Assembly: GCF_021278965.1 (NCBI RefSeq)
Contig: NZ_CP065589.1
Coordinates: 3,787,001 to 3,851,000 of the forward strand
Length of the DNA: 64,000 nt
Direction: 5' to 3'
DNA from: Chryseobacterium capnotolerans
GTDB taxonomy: Bacteria > Bacteroidota > Bacteroidia > Flavobacteriales > Weeksellaceae
Part shown: positions 1-8,671 of the stretch, in pieces
Numbering within the stretch: the first letter of the stretch is position 1
Layout: each line of letters opens with the position of its first letter
Made by a program: the position numbers and the translations under genes
Notes under the pieces: model-generated
The model's database searches: none
What the model was told of the DNA's origin: nothing
Seen by the model: only the letters and a program-made list of their open reading frames with translations

Positions 1-1
1 A

Positions 2-463
2 ATGAGTACTCCTAAATACCAGGCTATTGAAAATTCCAAAATGGAAAAAGTGGATCTTGGTGAGAATGGGTATGTAGAAGTCATTGCCGGGGAATATAAC
101 GGAAATAAGGGTCCTGCATTCACCTTCACACCTATTCACATGATGAATGCCAAATTGAAAGCCGGAGGTAAGGCAGAGTTTCATTTTCCTGCCCACTTCA
201 ACACCGCTGCTTTAGTGATTGAAGGAAATATTACCATCAATGGAGAAGAAGCTGTTAAAGCAGATCATTTTGCATTATTTAAAAATGAAGGAGAAAGCTT
301 CAATATTGAGGCTAAAGATGATTCTGTTGTTTTAATCATCAGTGGAGAACCTATTAATGAGCCTATTTTCCCTCATGGACCTTTTGTGATGAATACCAGA
401 GAGGAAATCATGCAGGCATTTGAGGATTTCAATACCGGAAAATTCGGATATCTTGAAGATTAA
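2..463 (+). CDS. Pirin family protein, C-terminal part (cut by window edge)
   Basis: This is the C-terminal cupin half of a pirin-type protein. The last 40 residues (GEPINEPIFPHGPFVMN followed by EEIMQAFEDF) are the characteristic end of bacterial pirins, which are normally 280-300 residues long; only 153 are visible. The ATG at position 2 is therefore probably an internal methionine and the gene begins outside the window. Pirins are metal-binding bicupins; some have quercetinase activity, but the role here cannot be told. A second, complete pirin lies at 1061-1960, so the region carries two divergent copies. Confidence 0.82.
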   Translation: MSTPKYQAIENSKMEKVDLGENGYVEVIAGEYNGNKGPAFTFTPIHMMNAKLKAGGKAEFHFPAHFNTAALVIEGNITINGEEAVKADHFALFKNEGESFNIEAKDDSVVLIISGEPINEPIFPHGPFVMNTREEIMQAFEDFNTGKFGYLED

Positions 464-577
464 GAATCTAGAATTAAATTTTTCTTAATCTTAAATCAGT
501 TCTTTTTTTACTAACTTTATATATCATTATATCAGGTTGAAGTTTGAAAGATTAATGTTAAGTAATGTGTGGAGATA

Positions 578-616
578 AACCTTATAGTTTTTTGAAACCT
601 ATAAGGTTTGTTTTCT
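578..616 (+). terminator. Rho-independent terminator-like hairpin
   Basis: An 11-bp perfect stem (578-588 with 599-609, AAACCTTATAG and its complement) is followed by GTTTTCTT. It lies 115 bp after the first pirin gene and ahead of the acetyltransferase gene, so it probably separates two transcripts. The T tract is weak. Confidence 0.55.
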
Positions 617-693
617 TAACAAGATTTTTCACGTAAAAGCAAAAGATGTTAATCTCTTACAACTTCACCTATCAACGTTTAATACAGAAAATT

Positions 694-1005
694 ATGAAAC
701 CCGAATTCGAAAATATCCCTCTTGTAAAAGCCGAAAAAAGATTTGAAATAGAAGTCAATGGGCATTATGCCTTTATTGATTATCGCGAAACAAGCCATCA
801 GATTGCATTGATCCACACGGAAGCTGATCAGGAACTAGCAGGAACAGGTGCAGCAGCGGCAGTAGTAGAGAAAACATTAAATTATATTGAAGAAAGTGGT
901 AAAAAGCTTCTTCCATTTTGTCCGTATGTTTTTGCCTTTATTAAAAAGCATCCGGAGTGGAAACGTATCGTAGATGAAAAATTTGACGGATACGATAAAT
1001 TGTAA
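694..1005 (+). CDS. GNAT N-acetyltransferase, YjdJ type
   Basis: A 103-residue short GNAT-fold protein of the YjdJ group. Visible marks are the IHTEAD strand with a histidine near residue 41, the acetyl-CoA pyrophosphate loop around AGTGAAAAVVEK (residues 49-60), and the PFCPY motif near residue 75. I start at the ATG at 694 because it begins the conserved domain; an in-frame ATG at 646 would add 16 residues with no resemblance to the family. The substrate is unknown. A paralogue lies at 3710-3997, and the two share the histidine, the loop and the P-x-CP motif. Confidence 0.85.
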   Translation: MKPEFENIPLVKAEKRFEIEVNGHYAFIDYRETSHQIALIHTEADQELAGTGAAAAVVEKTLNYIEESGKKLLPFCPYVFAFIKKHPEWKRIVDEKFDGYDKL

Positions 1006-1060
1006 TTCTTGATCAATTGGTCAACATTTATTTAACACATTAAAAAAGCATTACATCATT

Positions 1061-1960
1061 ATGTCAAATATTGGACTTATCATTGAAGAAAAAGCAGCAG
1101 ACATCGGGAACTTTCTGGTAGGAAGACTCCTTCCTTTCCGTGAAAAAAGAGCTGTAGGCCCTTTTGTTTTTATCGATCATATGGGACCTTCGGAGTTAAA
1201 GGATTATCAAAACCTTGATGTTCCCCCTCATCCCCATATCGGGTTATCTACGTTAACTTACCTGCTGGAAGGCTCTATTTTCCACAGAGACAGTATTGGA
1301 AGTGCTCTTGAGATCAAACCGGGTGCTGTTAACTGGATGACTGCCGGGAAAGGAGTCGTACATTCTGAAAGAACCCCTGAATATTTAAGACACAGTGATA
1401 AAAGACTTCACGGATTTCAGATCTGGGTAGGGCTGCCAAGACATCTTGAACAGTCTGAACCTACTTTTCACCATATTGAAGCGGACGAAATTCCGGTTTG
1501 GGAAGAAGATGGTATTCAGTATAAATTAATTGCCGGAGAGGCATTTGGAAAAACATCTCCTGTTCCGGTACACAGTAAATTATTTTTCATTGAGATCAAA
1601 ACCAAAGAAGCTAAAAAAATCAGCATTGGAAAAGACCTGTATGGAGAAGCGGCCATGTATGTTCTGGATGGAACAGTAAGTACAGAAGGAAACTCTTATG
1701 GTTCTAAACAACTGATGATCGCTAAGGACACCAAACTTTGTGAGTTTGATATGAGCGAAAACGGAACGGTCTATCTTTTTGGTGGAGAGCCTTTCGATGA
1801 GGAACGTTTTATCTTCTGGAACTTTGTGAATTCTGACAAAGAAGTAATTGATCAGGCTAAAGTGAACTGGCATGACCAGAATCATGATGCATTTCCTTTA
1901 GTTCCGGGTGATGAACAAGAGTATGTTCCACTTCCGAAAGCGATTTTAAATAGAAAATAA
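1061..1960 (+). CDS. Pirin family protein
   Basis: Complete 299-residue pirin, the usual length for the family. The metal-binding set of the N-terminal cupin is intact: H57 and H59 in PPHPHIGLSTLTY, and H101 and E103 in GKGVVHSERTPE, matching the iron ligands known for human pirin. Pirins bind Fe and act as redox-sensitive regulators or quercetin dioxygenases; the activity here is not deducible. It is the first gene of a tight rightward cluster (20 bp to the next gene) with an FMN reductase, OsmC and a ferredoxin-like protein, which suggests a role in electrophile or oxidative stress. Confidence 0.93.
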   Translation: MSNIGLIIEEKAADIGNFLVGRLLPFREKRAVGPFVFIDHMGPSELKDYQNLDVPPHPHIGLSTLTYLLEGSIFHRDSIGSALEIKPGAVNWMTAGKGVVHSERTPEYLRHSDKRLHGFQIWVGLPRHLEQSEPTFHHIEADEIPVWEEDGIQYKLIAGEAFGKTSPVPVHSKLFFIEIKTKEAKKISIGKDLYGEAAMYVLDGTVSTEGNSYGSKQLMIAKDTKLCEFDMSENGTVYLFGGEPFDEERFIFWNFVNSDKEVIDQAKVNWHDQNHDAFPLVPGDEQEYVPLPKAILNRK

Positions 1961-1980
1961 CCTCAGCAAAAAGAGAAACC

Positions 1981-2520
1981 ATGAAAATATTAGCATTTGC
2001 TGGAAGCAGTTCTTCCACTTCTATTAACAAGGAATTGGTAAAGTTTGTTTTAAAGGATTTTCAGAACGAAGAAATCAACCTGATTGACCTAAATGACTTT
2101 ACGATGCCTGTTTTCTCTGTAGATCTTGAAAAGAAAGGGTTTCCGGATGAAGCGCATCATTTTTTAAAGGTCATTGAAGAATGTGATGTGATTATCTGTT
2201 CTCTTGCAGAACATAACCGATCTTACAGTGCTGCATTTAAAAACGTTTTCGACTGGGCATCAAGGATCAATGTGAAGGTATTTCAAAACAAACCGATGCT
2301 TCTGATGAGTACTTCTCCTGGAGGATATGGCGGCGGAAATGTAATGAATACAGCTAAAACATTCTTTCCTCAATTTGCTGCAGATATCAAGGATACTTTT
2401 TCACTGCCCAAGTTCTATGAAAATTTTGATCTTGAAAGCGGAGTTATTAATCCTGATATGCTGAATGAACTGAAAGCAAAGATTGAAAACTTTAAAAACC
2501 TAATTAAAAACAATGACTAA
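1981..2520 (+). CDS. NADPH-dependent FMN reductase family oxidoreductase
   Basis: 179-residue flavodoxin-fold protein. The FMN phosphate loop is GSSSSTSINK (residues 8-17), the central motif is AEHNRSYSAAFKNVFDW (76-92, where the family has a P-E-Y-N and L-K-N-A pattern), and TSPGGYGGGN (111-120) forms the second flavin-contacting loop. The family reduces FMN, quinones or azo compounds with NAD(P)H; the physiological substrate is unknown. It overlaps the TMEM175 gene by 8 bp, so the two are co-transcribed and probably translationally coupled. Confidence 0.87.
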   Translation: MKILAFAGSSSSTSINKELVKFVLKDFQNEEINLIDLNDFTMPVFSVDLEKKGFPDEAHHFLKVIEECDVIICSLAEHNRSYSAAFKNVFDWASRINVKVFQNKPMLLMSTSPGGYGGGNVMNTAKTFFPQFAADIKDTFSLPKFYENFDLESGVINPDMLNELKAKIENFKNLIKNND

Positions 2521-3091
2521 AGGAAGACTGGAAGCTTTCAGTGATGGAGTTCTGGCCATCATTATCACCATCATGGTTCTTGAGCTTAAAGTACCTGAAG
2601 GAGCCAACTGGGCGAGCCTTAAACCTCTTATCCCTAAATTCTTGGCCTATATCTTCAGTTTCATTTATGTTGGAATCTACTGGAATAATCACCATCATAT
2701 GTTTCAGGCTGTAAACAAGGTAAACGGAGGTATTCTTTGGGCCAACCTTCATTTATTATTCTGGCTTTCTATGATGCCTATTGCTACTGAATGGATTGGC
2801 AATACAGGTTTTGCAGAAAATCCGGTCGCAACCTACGGTATTATCCTCGTATTATGTGCGATCGCCTACAGCATTCTGGAGAATGTTATTATCCGATGTG
2901 AGGGTGAAAACTCAAAGCTGAAGGAAGCTATACACGCAAAATATAAGGAAAATATATCTATCATTTTTTATATTCTGGGAATCGCTACTTCATTTTTTTA
3001 TCCTTATATTGCCATAGGTTTTTATTATATAGTGGCTCTTATATGGCTGATTCCGGACAGAAGAATCGAAAAATCATTAAAAGACAATTAA
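2513..3091 (+). CDS. TMEM175 family (DUF1211) potassium channel-like membrane protein
   Basis: 192-residue integral membrane protein. The N-terminus has the signature RLEAFSDGVLAIIIT (residues 5-19), whose FSD motif lines the pore of bacterial TMEM175 channels; HHHMF follows in the second helix region. About six hydrophobic segments are visible, as in bacterial one-domain TMEM175 proteins, which assemble as tetramers. K+ conductance is inferred from the family. The start overlaps the preceding FMN reductase gene, and a 1-bp gap separates the stop from the YjdI-like gene. Confidence 0.87.
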   Translation: MTKGRLEAFSDGVLAIIITIMVLELKVPEGANWASLKPLIPKFLAYIFSFIYVGIYWNNHHHMFQAVNKVNGGILWANLHLLFWLSMMPIATEWIGNTGFAENPVATYGIILVLCAIAYSILENVIIRCEGENSKLKEAIHAKYKENISIIFYILGIATSFFYPYIAIGFYYIVALIWLIPDRRIEKSLKDN

Positions 3092-3092
3092 T

Positions 3093-3311
3093 ATGGAAAC
3101 ACACGAATACCCTAACGGCGACATTACTGTCATTTGGCAGCCTCAGAAGTGTATCCACTCGGCTGTATGTGTAAAAATGCTTCCCAAAGTCTACAATCCA
3201 AAAGACAGACCTTGGATAAAAGCGCAAAATGCAACCCCTGAAGAATTAAAAAAACAGATAGACCAATGCCCATCTGGAGCATTAAGTTATAAATTCAATA
3301 CTGAAAAATAA
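3093..3311 (+). CDS. yjdI: YjdI-like (4Fe-4S) mono-cluster protein
   Basis: 72-residue acidic ferredoxin-like protein. Cysteines C20 and C26 (KCIHSAVC) and C59 in QCPSGAL form the divergent cluster pattern of the YjdI family, which has fewer cysteines than a standard 4Fe-4S ferredoxin. The linker contains RPWIKAQNATPEEL, also typical. Its stop overlaps the OsmC start by one base. In E. coli yjdI neighbours yjdJ; here the order yjdI, osmC, yjdJ-like preserves the association. Electron-transfer partners are unknown. Confidence 0.87.
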   Translation: METHEYPNGDITVIWQPQKCIHSAVCVKMLPKVYNPKDRPWIKAQNATPEELKKQIDQCPSGALSYKFNTEK

Positions 3312-3706
3312 TGGCAGTAACGGTAAAAGCAAGTTTAGGAAAAACAAAATATTATACAGAAGTAACGGCAGGTGAAAATACAATTATTACCGATGAACCT
3401 TTAGATAAAGGCGGACAAAATAAAGGTTTCAATCCTATGGAAATCCTCGCTACGTCTTTGGCTAGCTGTACAGCAGCTACTCTGAGAATGTATATTGAAA
3501 GAAAAGAATGGGACGTAGAAAACATCAATGTGGAAGTAGAACTTGAAAACTACCCACTCACCAAAAAAGCAATCTTCAAAAGAGATATTACTTTTGAAGG
3601 AATTTTGGATGATGAACAAATGAAAAGACTCCATACCATTGCTGATGCATGCCCAGTACATAAAATATTAACTAACGATATAGAAATATTAACTAAATTC
3701 TCATAA
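3311..3706 (+). CDS. OsmC family peroxiredoxin-like protein
   Basis: 131-residue OsmC/Ohr-fold protein. The two redox cysteines are visible: C53 in LATSLASCTAATLRMY and C114 in ADACPVHKIL. The glutamate in NPMEIL (E44) corresponds to the conserved active-site acid. Family members detoxify organic hydroperoxides or act on other small thiol-reactive molecules in the cytoplasm. It is embedded in the pirin/reductase cluster, overlapping the YjdI gene and 3 bp from the acetyltransferase gene, which supports a shared stress function. Confidence 0.93.
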   Translation: MAVTVKASLGKTKYYTEVTAGENTIITDEPLDKGGQNKGFNPMEILATSLASCTAATLRMYIERKEWDVENINVEVELENYPLTKKAIFKRDITFEGILDDEQMKRLHTIADACPVHKILTNDIEILTKFS

Positions 3707-3709
3707 AAC

Positions 3710-3997
3710 ATGATCGAAGTAAAACAAAACAACGACGAAAAACACGGAAGTTTTGAAGCTTTCATAGATGGAAGACGCGCAGGAATGATGACGTACACCT
3801 GGGCAGGAGAAGAAAGATTTATTATTGACCACACTGAGGTGGAAGAAGCCTACAACGGGAAAGGAGTAGGTAAGGAAATGCTTTTGGCTGCTGTAGATTT
3901 TGCAAGAAAAAACGGAAAGAAAATCATTCCGCTTTGTCCTTTTGCTAAAGCCAGTTTCCAGAAGAGTGAGGAATTGCAGGATGTTTTAGTGAATTAA
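3710..3997 (+). CDS. yjdJ: GNAT N-acetyltransferase, YjdJ type
   Basis: 95-residue short GNAT protein. It carries the IDHTEVEEAYNGKGVGKEML stretch (residues 39-58), where NGKGVGKEM is the acetyl-CoA loop, and PLCPFAKASF (74-83), diagnostic of YjdJ-like enzymes. It is the last gene of the cluster, 3 bp after osmC and followed by a strong terminator. It is a paralogue of the gene at 694-1005. The acceptor substrate is unknown. Confidence 0.86.
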   Translation: MIEVKQNNDEKHGSFEAFIDGRRAGMMTYTWAGEERFIIDHTEVEEAYNGKGVGKEMLLAAVDFARKNGKKIIPLCPFAKASFQKSEELQDVLVN

Positions 3998-4021
3998 TCA
4001 CAGTTTCCACCCTTACAATAC

Positions 4022-4054
4022 AAACCTTTCAGAGAAGATCTGGAAGGTTTTTTT
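4022..4054 (+). terminator. Rho-independent terminator of the pirin-osmC cluster
   Basis: A 12-bp stem with one G-T wobble (4022-4033 with 4039-4050) and a 5-base loop, followed by TTTT. It lies 25 bp after the last gene of the cluster. Confidence 0.82.
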
Positions 4055-4060
4055 GTTTTA

Positions 4061-4130
4061 ACGCTGAGTTCGCAAGGGCCTTATTTAAATTCCTAAAAAG
4101 CGTTCGCAAGGGCGTTTCACTTAGCAAAGG
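4061..4130. repeat. Degenerate dispersed intergenic repeat
   Basis: Two related copies of GTTCGCAAGGGC lie at about 4069-4080 and 4104-4115, the second continuing as GTTTCACTTAGCAAAGG. Similar wording recurs at 32220-32345, including GTTCGCAAGGGCATTGCATT and, on the opposite strand, GGCGTTTCACT. This marks a dispersed non-coding repeat family rather than a gene. Confidence 0.55.
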
Positions 4131-4419
4131 CTGGATTACATTCTGTTTTTTATTAAACGCAAAGATTTAATTAACATACTGTTATATTTTAAGGAAGCAA
4201 AGACGGAATCGATTTCCAATCTATTTGATGAAGCGAACTGCCATTCGTTATTATTAGAATAATTGCTTGTATGAGCTTCATAACTTCCTTCTTCCAGCTC
4301 CCAGCTTCAAGCCTTTCTGAAAAACATAGGTTTTATCACGATCATAACTTACTTCCAAAGAGTAATTACATAAAAATTGCCTCTGAACAAAATTCACGAT
4401 TCACGATGGTTCTTTTTTA
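4131..4419. other. Intergenic stretch without a recognisable gene
   Basis: No ORF with family features is visible on either strand. The stretch holds short low-complexity phrases (CTTCCTTCTTCCAGCTCCCAG near 4287, and a tandem ATTCACG near 4391-4406) of the kind that recur between flavobacterial genes. The end of the stretch is the promoter region of the symporter gene. Confidence 0.5.
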
Positions 4420-4427
4420 TATATTTG
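4420..4427 (+). promoter_or_regulatory. Bacteroidota -7 promoter box for the symporter gene
   Basis: TATATTTG matches the TAnnTTTG consensus of the Bacteroidota primary sigma factor. It predicts transcription starting about 14 bases before the ATG at 4448. No good -33 TTTG is seen at the right distance. Confidence 0.55.
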
Positions 4428-4447
4428 CTAAAATTTAAAATCTAAGC

Positions 4448-6007
4448 ATGAATCCAGGAACTGTCCTTTTGCTGTTTGTCTTTATCTATTTTATCGGTCT
4501 TTTGGTGATCTCTTATTTTACCAGCCGAAATTCTGACAACCAGTCCTTCTTTATCGGTAATAAAAAAAGTAAATGGTGGCTCGTTGCATTCGGAATGATA
4601 GGAACCAGCTTAAGTGGGGTTACCTTTATTTCAGTTCCGGGAACCGTTGGAAAAATGACCGGCTCCGAATATATTTATGGAGGTTTTGAATATTACATGA
4701 TGGTCATCGGGTTTTTCATTGGTTATTTTATTGTAGCAGCCATCCTGCTTCCTCTGTATTATAAAATGAATCTTACTTCCATTTACACCTATTTGGGAAA
4801 AAGATTCAATGTGGAGGCCCATAAGATCGGATCTATCTTCTTTATTATCTCAAGAGCCATTGGAGCTACAGCGAGATTATATCTGGTTGTAAATGTATTG
4901 CAGATCTTTCTTCTTGAAGGATTAGGTGTTCCTTTTTGGGTTACTTCTATGGTTCTTTTACTGATGGTTCTTCTCTATACTTTTGAAGGTGGAGTAAAAA
5001 CGATTGTGATTACGGATACTTTGCAGACTTCTTTTATGATTATCAGCTTAGTGGCTTGTATTGTTTACATTCTATCCAATCTGAACCTGTCTTTTGGGGA
5101 AGCTTATACTATATTAGGACAGAAAAATTATACCCATTTCATCAATTTTGATCCTAATTCCAAGACATTTTTCCTTAAAACCATTCTGGGTGGAATCTTC
5201 ATTACGATTGCCATGACCGGACTGGATCAGGAAATGATGCAGAAAAACATCTCTGTAGACAACCTTAAAAATTCAAAGAAGAACATGTTAACTTTCGCAG
5301 GAACCCTTCTGTTGGTAAATCTTGCGTTCTTATTTTTAGGAGGATTACTTTATCTTTTTGCTTTACAACACGGCGCAGAATACGGAACAACAGGTACAGA
5401 TCCTGTGAGCAATATCTTCGGATTTAAAGATGCAGCAGGAAACATTAAGAATATCATGGGCGATGACCTTTTCCCTGCTTTATCTCTTAATGGATACTTT
5501 CCAATGATGATTTCCGTAATTTTTATTATCGGGTTGATCTCTGCATTATTCCCTTCTGCAGATGGAGCTCTAACTGCGGTAACAAGTTCGTATTGTGTAG
5601 ATTTATTAAACCTGAACGAAGATAAAACCAAAACTGAAAAGGAGAAGAAAAGCCTTCGTATGAAAGTGCATTTAACATTTACTATCGTATTTTTCATCCT
5701 TATCATGGTATTCAAAGCTTTGAACGATAAATCTATTGTCTACCTGATTATGGAGATTGCAGGATATACGTATGGCCCTCTATTAGGACTTTTTGCTTTC
5801 GGGATCTTCACCAAGTTCAAAATATCCAGGAAGTATTCAATTCTTATGGTAACCATTCTGGCACCTATCATTACTTATTTAATCAATTTTGCAGTGACTT
5901 CTTACACGGATTACAGAATTGGTGTGGAGCTTATTGTTCTTAATGGGTTGCTGACCTTCATTGGGCTATGGCTGGTGAAGGATAAACAGCATTTAAGAGT
6001 TGTTTAG
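4448..6007 (+). CDS. Sodium:solute symporter (SSS family)
   Basis: 519-residue polytopic membrane protein with about 13 hydrophobic segments. The N-terminus (SYFTSRNSDNQSFFIGNKKS, then WWLVAFGMIGTSLSGVTFIS) is the typical SSSF opening with its conserved serine/glycine-rich first core helix. ISALFPSADGALTAVTSSY near residue 365 is the conserved Na+-site helix (the S-x-x-x-S/T-S region). Members import sugars, amino acids, sialic acid, proline or iodide with Na+. The substrate cannot be assigned. The gene is monocistronic, with its own promoter and a shared downstream terminator. Confidence 0.93.
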   Translation: MNPGTVLLLFVFIYFIGLLVISYFTSRNSDNQSFFIGNKKSKWWLVAFGMIGTSLSGVTFISVPGTVGKMTGSEYIYGGFEYYMMVIGFFIGYFIVAAILLPLYYKMNLTSIYTYLGKRFNVEAHKIGSIFFIISRAIGATARLYLVVNVLQIFLLEGLGVPFWVTSMVLLLMVLLYTFEGGVKTIVITDTLQTSFMIISLVACIVYILSNLNLSFGEAYTILGQKNYTHFINFDPNSKTFFLKTILGGIFITIAMTGLDQEMMQKNISVDNLKNSKKNMLTFAGTLLLVNLAFLFLGGLLYLFALQHGAEYGTTGTDPVSNIFGFKDAAGNIKNIMGDDLFPALSLNGYFPMMISVIFIIGLISALFPSADGALTAVTSSYCVDLLNLNEDKTKTEKEKKSLRMKVHLTFTIVFFILIMVFKALNDKSIVYLIMEIAGYTYGPLLGLFAFGIFTKFKISRKYSILMVTILAPIITYLINFAVTSYTDYRIGVELIVLNGLLTFIGLWLVKDKQHLRVV

Positions 6008-6052
6008 AATTAAAAACTTCAGCATCCAATATTTTGGATATTTATAAAAATA

Positions 6053-6089
6053 AAAAGGCTGTTTTCTTTTGTTGAAAACAGCCTTTTTT
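6053..6089. terminator. Bidirectional terminator between convergent genes
   Basis: A 14-bp perfect stem (AAAAGGCTGTTTTC, 6053-6066, with 6074-6087) and a 7-base loop, flanked by A and T tracts on both sides. It serves the symporter gene on + and the metallopeptidase gene on -. Confidence 0.88.
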
Positions 6090-6105
6090 GTGAATTGCGT
6101 ATTCT

Positions 6106-8337
6106 TTATTCTTTAATCCATTTTACGGTTCTCTCAGAGGTTTTTGTTTTAACTTTAATCAAATAATCTCCTTTTATAAGCTGAGCCACATTAAAAGTAC
6201 CTAGATTATTGTGATCAGGTGTGTTATTCAATTTACTGAATACTAGTTTTCCACTTACATCATATATAGTAACATCGTAAACTTCATTTGTATTTGGAAA
6301 TTTAATATTCAAAAATCCTTTACCTGGGTTAGGATATATGACAAATGCATCCTTATTTGCGGTTATTTCATTTACAGCCAATACATTTTTATTGATTGTA
6401 AAGTTAACAGGATTGATATTAAAAAATACGTTTCCTGCCCCTGCTACCATAATTCTGGCCGTTGTTGTATTTACATCAGGAATAGTGATAGCTTCGGATC
6501 CGTCATTTGGAGTGGAAGCAACCAGAGTAGTTGGATAAGTAAGACCTCCATCCGTTGAAAGTAAAATACTTACATTGGTACAATTTACCGGAGCAGCGGT
6601 TGTATTGGCTACATCCCATGTTATAGTCTGCGTAGAGTTAGCACTCCATGTTACCGCCGTATTGGGTGCAGTTACCTTAAACGGTCCAGAATTTCCAGCA
6701 ACCGTAATGATTGCATCATCATTGGCTACCCCTCCACAACCTGCATTATTATCTCTCACAGTAAGTCTGAACTCCATTGTTCTTCCATACGATGGTAAAA
6801 TTTCTCCTTTTGATACCGTATTGTTGAGAATGCTTGTCAGTTTTGGAAAATATCTGTAGGAAACAGTCACCGGCATAAATGATCTGAATATAGCAGCATT
6901 TCCGGTTGGAGCATTCCAATTTCCTTCAGGGCCGATATCATTTTGTTCCCAGCAATAAGTAAGCGAATTGTTTTCAGCATCCGTTGCAGAACCTGTAAGC
7001 TTAAATGGTGTTCCTTTAGGAATTGTATAATCACTTCCTGCATTCACAGTAGGAGCAGTGTTGCTGACAGGAGTTATCACCGGACACTCAGCTGATGCTA
7101 CTGCTGTAGTGATCGACTGAAATGAGTTGGTATGAAAAATAGGAATACTGTTGTTAGCCAAATTATTCAGAGATCCGCAAATTCCGGCATATGCCATAAT
7201 CGTAATCCCGCTTCCCGGTTCTACGGCAGCATCAGCATCCCGGTTGCCGGAACAGCTTCCTGTTACTGCATTAAAAGTATGCGGTCCCCAAAACTGATGT
7301 CCTACTTCATGAGCAACGTAATCAATATCATAAGGATCCCCAACCGGGTTACCTCTCCCTGTGATTCCTTTTCCTTTATAATCGGGATCACATATACCAT
7401 AATAAGCCAATCCACCGCCACCTGTGCTAAAAGTATGCCCTATATCATAACTATTAATTCCAATTATTGTATTAATCTGGGTCTGGCTTTCCTCAATTAA
7501 CAGATCTGAATCATCATTACCATTAAAAGGATCCGTAGCAGGATTTGTAAAAATAAGGCTGGTCTCATTAGGAACCAATACCAGTCTTACTGCCACCTCC
7601 TGCTCATAAACGCCGTTTACTCTGTTTACAGTTGTTACAATAGCAGACAGAGTTTGGGCTACGGTAGGAGAAGCTTGTCCGGTTGCCGCTTTTGCATATT
7701 CACCTGTACAAGCTACTGCAAAGCGGAAAATTCTAATTTGATTTCCTACGCCCGGGGTAACGCTTTTTTGTCCGTTTTTTTTTTCTGCTTGAGATTTCCC
7801 GTCTTTAGTACCGCAAACGATCGGGTTCTTATTAATTAAATCGTTTTTTTTGTAGATGATATAATTATTCACATCATTTTTTGCATAAGGATCAATATAC
7901 ATATCTCCTGACACCACAGATTTTATCTGAGCATGAAATCCCAATTCTGTAAAATCTAATTTTACAGTAGCATACTGATCATCAACCCCTTGCCCTGTAA
8001 AAGTAATTAATTGAGGGAATTTATCTGCTAATTCAGGAGCCATTACTGAAGATTTCCATATTTTGAATTTTGCTTTTGTTCCATCCGGCATAGGCAAAAT
8101 AATAATGGGAGCTTTATCTTTAAAATCGCTATCTCTCAATTCCGGAACTGATTGGAAATAGCTTTTCATTCCGGCTACATCCAATCTGTAAGTGAGAAAT
8201 CTTTCTGGTTGTATCAACCTGTCATCTGGTTTAGCCTCAACAGACCTTTCACTAATTTTGGTGAAAAAATCCTGGGCTTTCCCCCAAGAAATGGATATAA
8301 TAAATATCCCTAAATAAAGTAATTGTTTAATTTTCAT
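6106..8337 (-). CDS. Secreted reprolysin-like metallopeptidase with T9SS type A sorting domain
   Basis: 743-residue exported protease. Residues 1-21 are a signal peptide ending at GKAQ. The metzincin zinc motif HEVGHQFWGPH lies at 343-353 with the Met-turn ITIMAYAG near 379-385, so zinc ligands and catalytic glutamate are intact. An Ig-like region follows (about 430-650, with NTAPTVNAG and ADAENNSLTY-like phrases). The last about 75 residues (VIYPNPGKGFLNIKF to KGDYLIKVKT) form a T9SS type A sorting domain, so the mature enzyme should cross the outer membrane by the T9SS whose core genes end this window. The substrate is unknown. Confidence 0.94.
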   Translation of the reverse strand: MKIKQLLYLGIFIISISWGKAQDFFTKISERSVEAKPDDRLIQPERFLTYRLDVAGMKSYFQSVPELRDSDFKDKAPIIILPMPDGTKAKFKIWKSSVMAPELADKFPQLITFTGQGVDDQYATVKLDFTELGFHAQIKSVVSGDMYIDPYAKNDVNNYIIYKKNDLINKNPIVCGTKDGKSQAEKKNGQKSVTPGVGNQIRIFRFAVACTGEYAKAATGQASPTVAQTLSAIVTTVNRVNGVYEQEVAVRLVLVPNETSLIFTNPATDPFNGNDDSDLLIEESQTQINTIIGINSYDIGHTFSTGGGGLAYYGICDPDYKGKGITGRGNPVGDPYDIDYVAHEVGHQFWGPHTFNAVTGSCSGNRDADAAVEPGSGITIMAYAGICGSLNNLANNSIPIFHTNSFQSITTAVASAECPVITPVSNTAPTVNAGSDYTIPKGTPFKLTGSATDAENNSLTYCWEQNDIGPEGNWNAPTGNAAIFRSFMPVTVSYRYFPKLTSILNNTVSKGEILPSYGRTMEFRLTVRDNNAGCGGVANDDAIITVAGNSGPFKVTAPNTAVTWSANSTQTITWDVANTTAAPVNCTNVSILLSTDGGLTYPTTLVASTPNDGSEAITIPDVNTTTARIMVAGAGNVFFNINPVNFTINKNVLAVNEITANKDAFVIYPNPGKGFLNIKFPNTNEVYDVTIYDVSGKLVFSKLNNTPDHNNLGTFNVAQLIKGDYLIKVKTKTSERTVKWIKE

Positions 8338-8671
8338 TGTTTATGTTGTTTAACTCTTAAATAAGTCATTAAAAGGATAAAAAATAAATTATTTGATTAA
8401 AAATAATTATAAATCTAGACAATAAACATATACAAAAAAACAATTATTCTCTATTTATTCATAAAACAATATAAATTCTAATGATTTGAAAAATAAATAC
8501 TTAAAAAACAATAAACATTATGAAAAATATCAACAAGAGCACTTTGTTTCAATTCTCAATGACAAAAAGCTCATCATTTTATCTCAAATATTCTGTACTT
8601 ATCACTTATAGAGACATCTATTTCAATATCTTTGAAGGTAAAAATTAAAATAAAAAAACAGTATTAAAACT
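8338..8671. other. AT-rich divergent intergenic region
   Basis: 334 bp with almost no G/C and no ORF of note. It must hold the promoters of the metallopeptidase (leftward) and of the small secreted protein (rightward). Only the -7 box listed at 8627 is convincing. Confidence 0.5.
8627..8634 (+). promoter_or_regulatory. Candidate -7 box for the 8672 gene
   Basis: TATCTTTG fits TAnnTTTG, 37 bases before the ATG at 8672. No -33 TTTG occurs at the expected distance, so the assignment rests on one element. Confidence 0.45.

Noticed and set aside
6338..7839. Rightward ORFs antisense to the metallopeptidase
   Set aside because: The opposite strand encodes a clear signal peptide, zinc motif and T9SS tail; the ORFs are by-products of its codon use.
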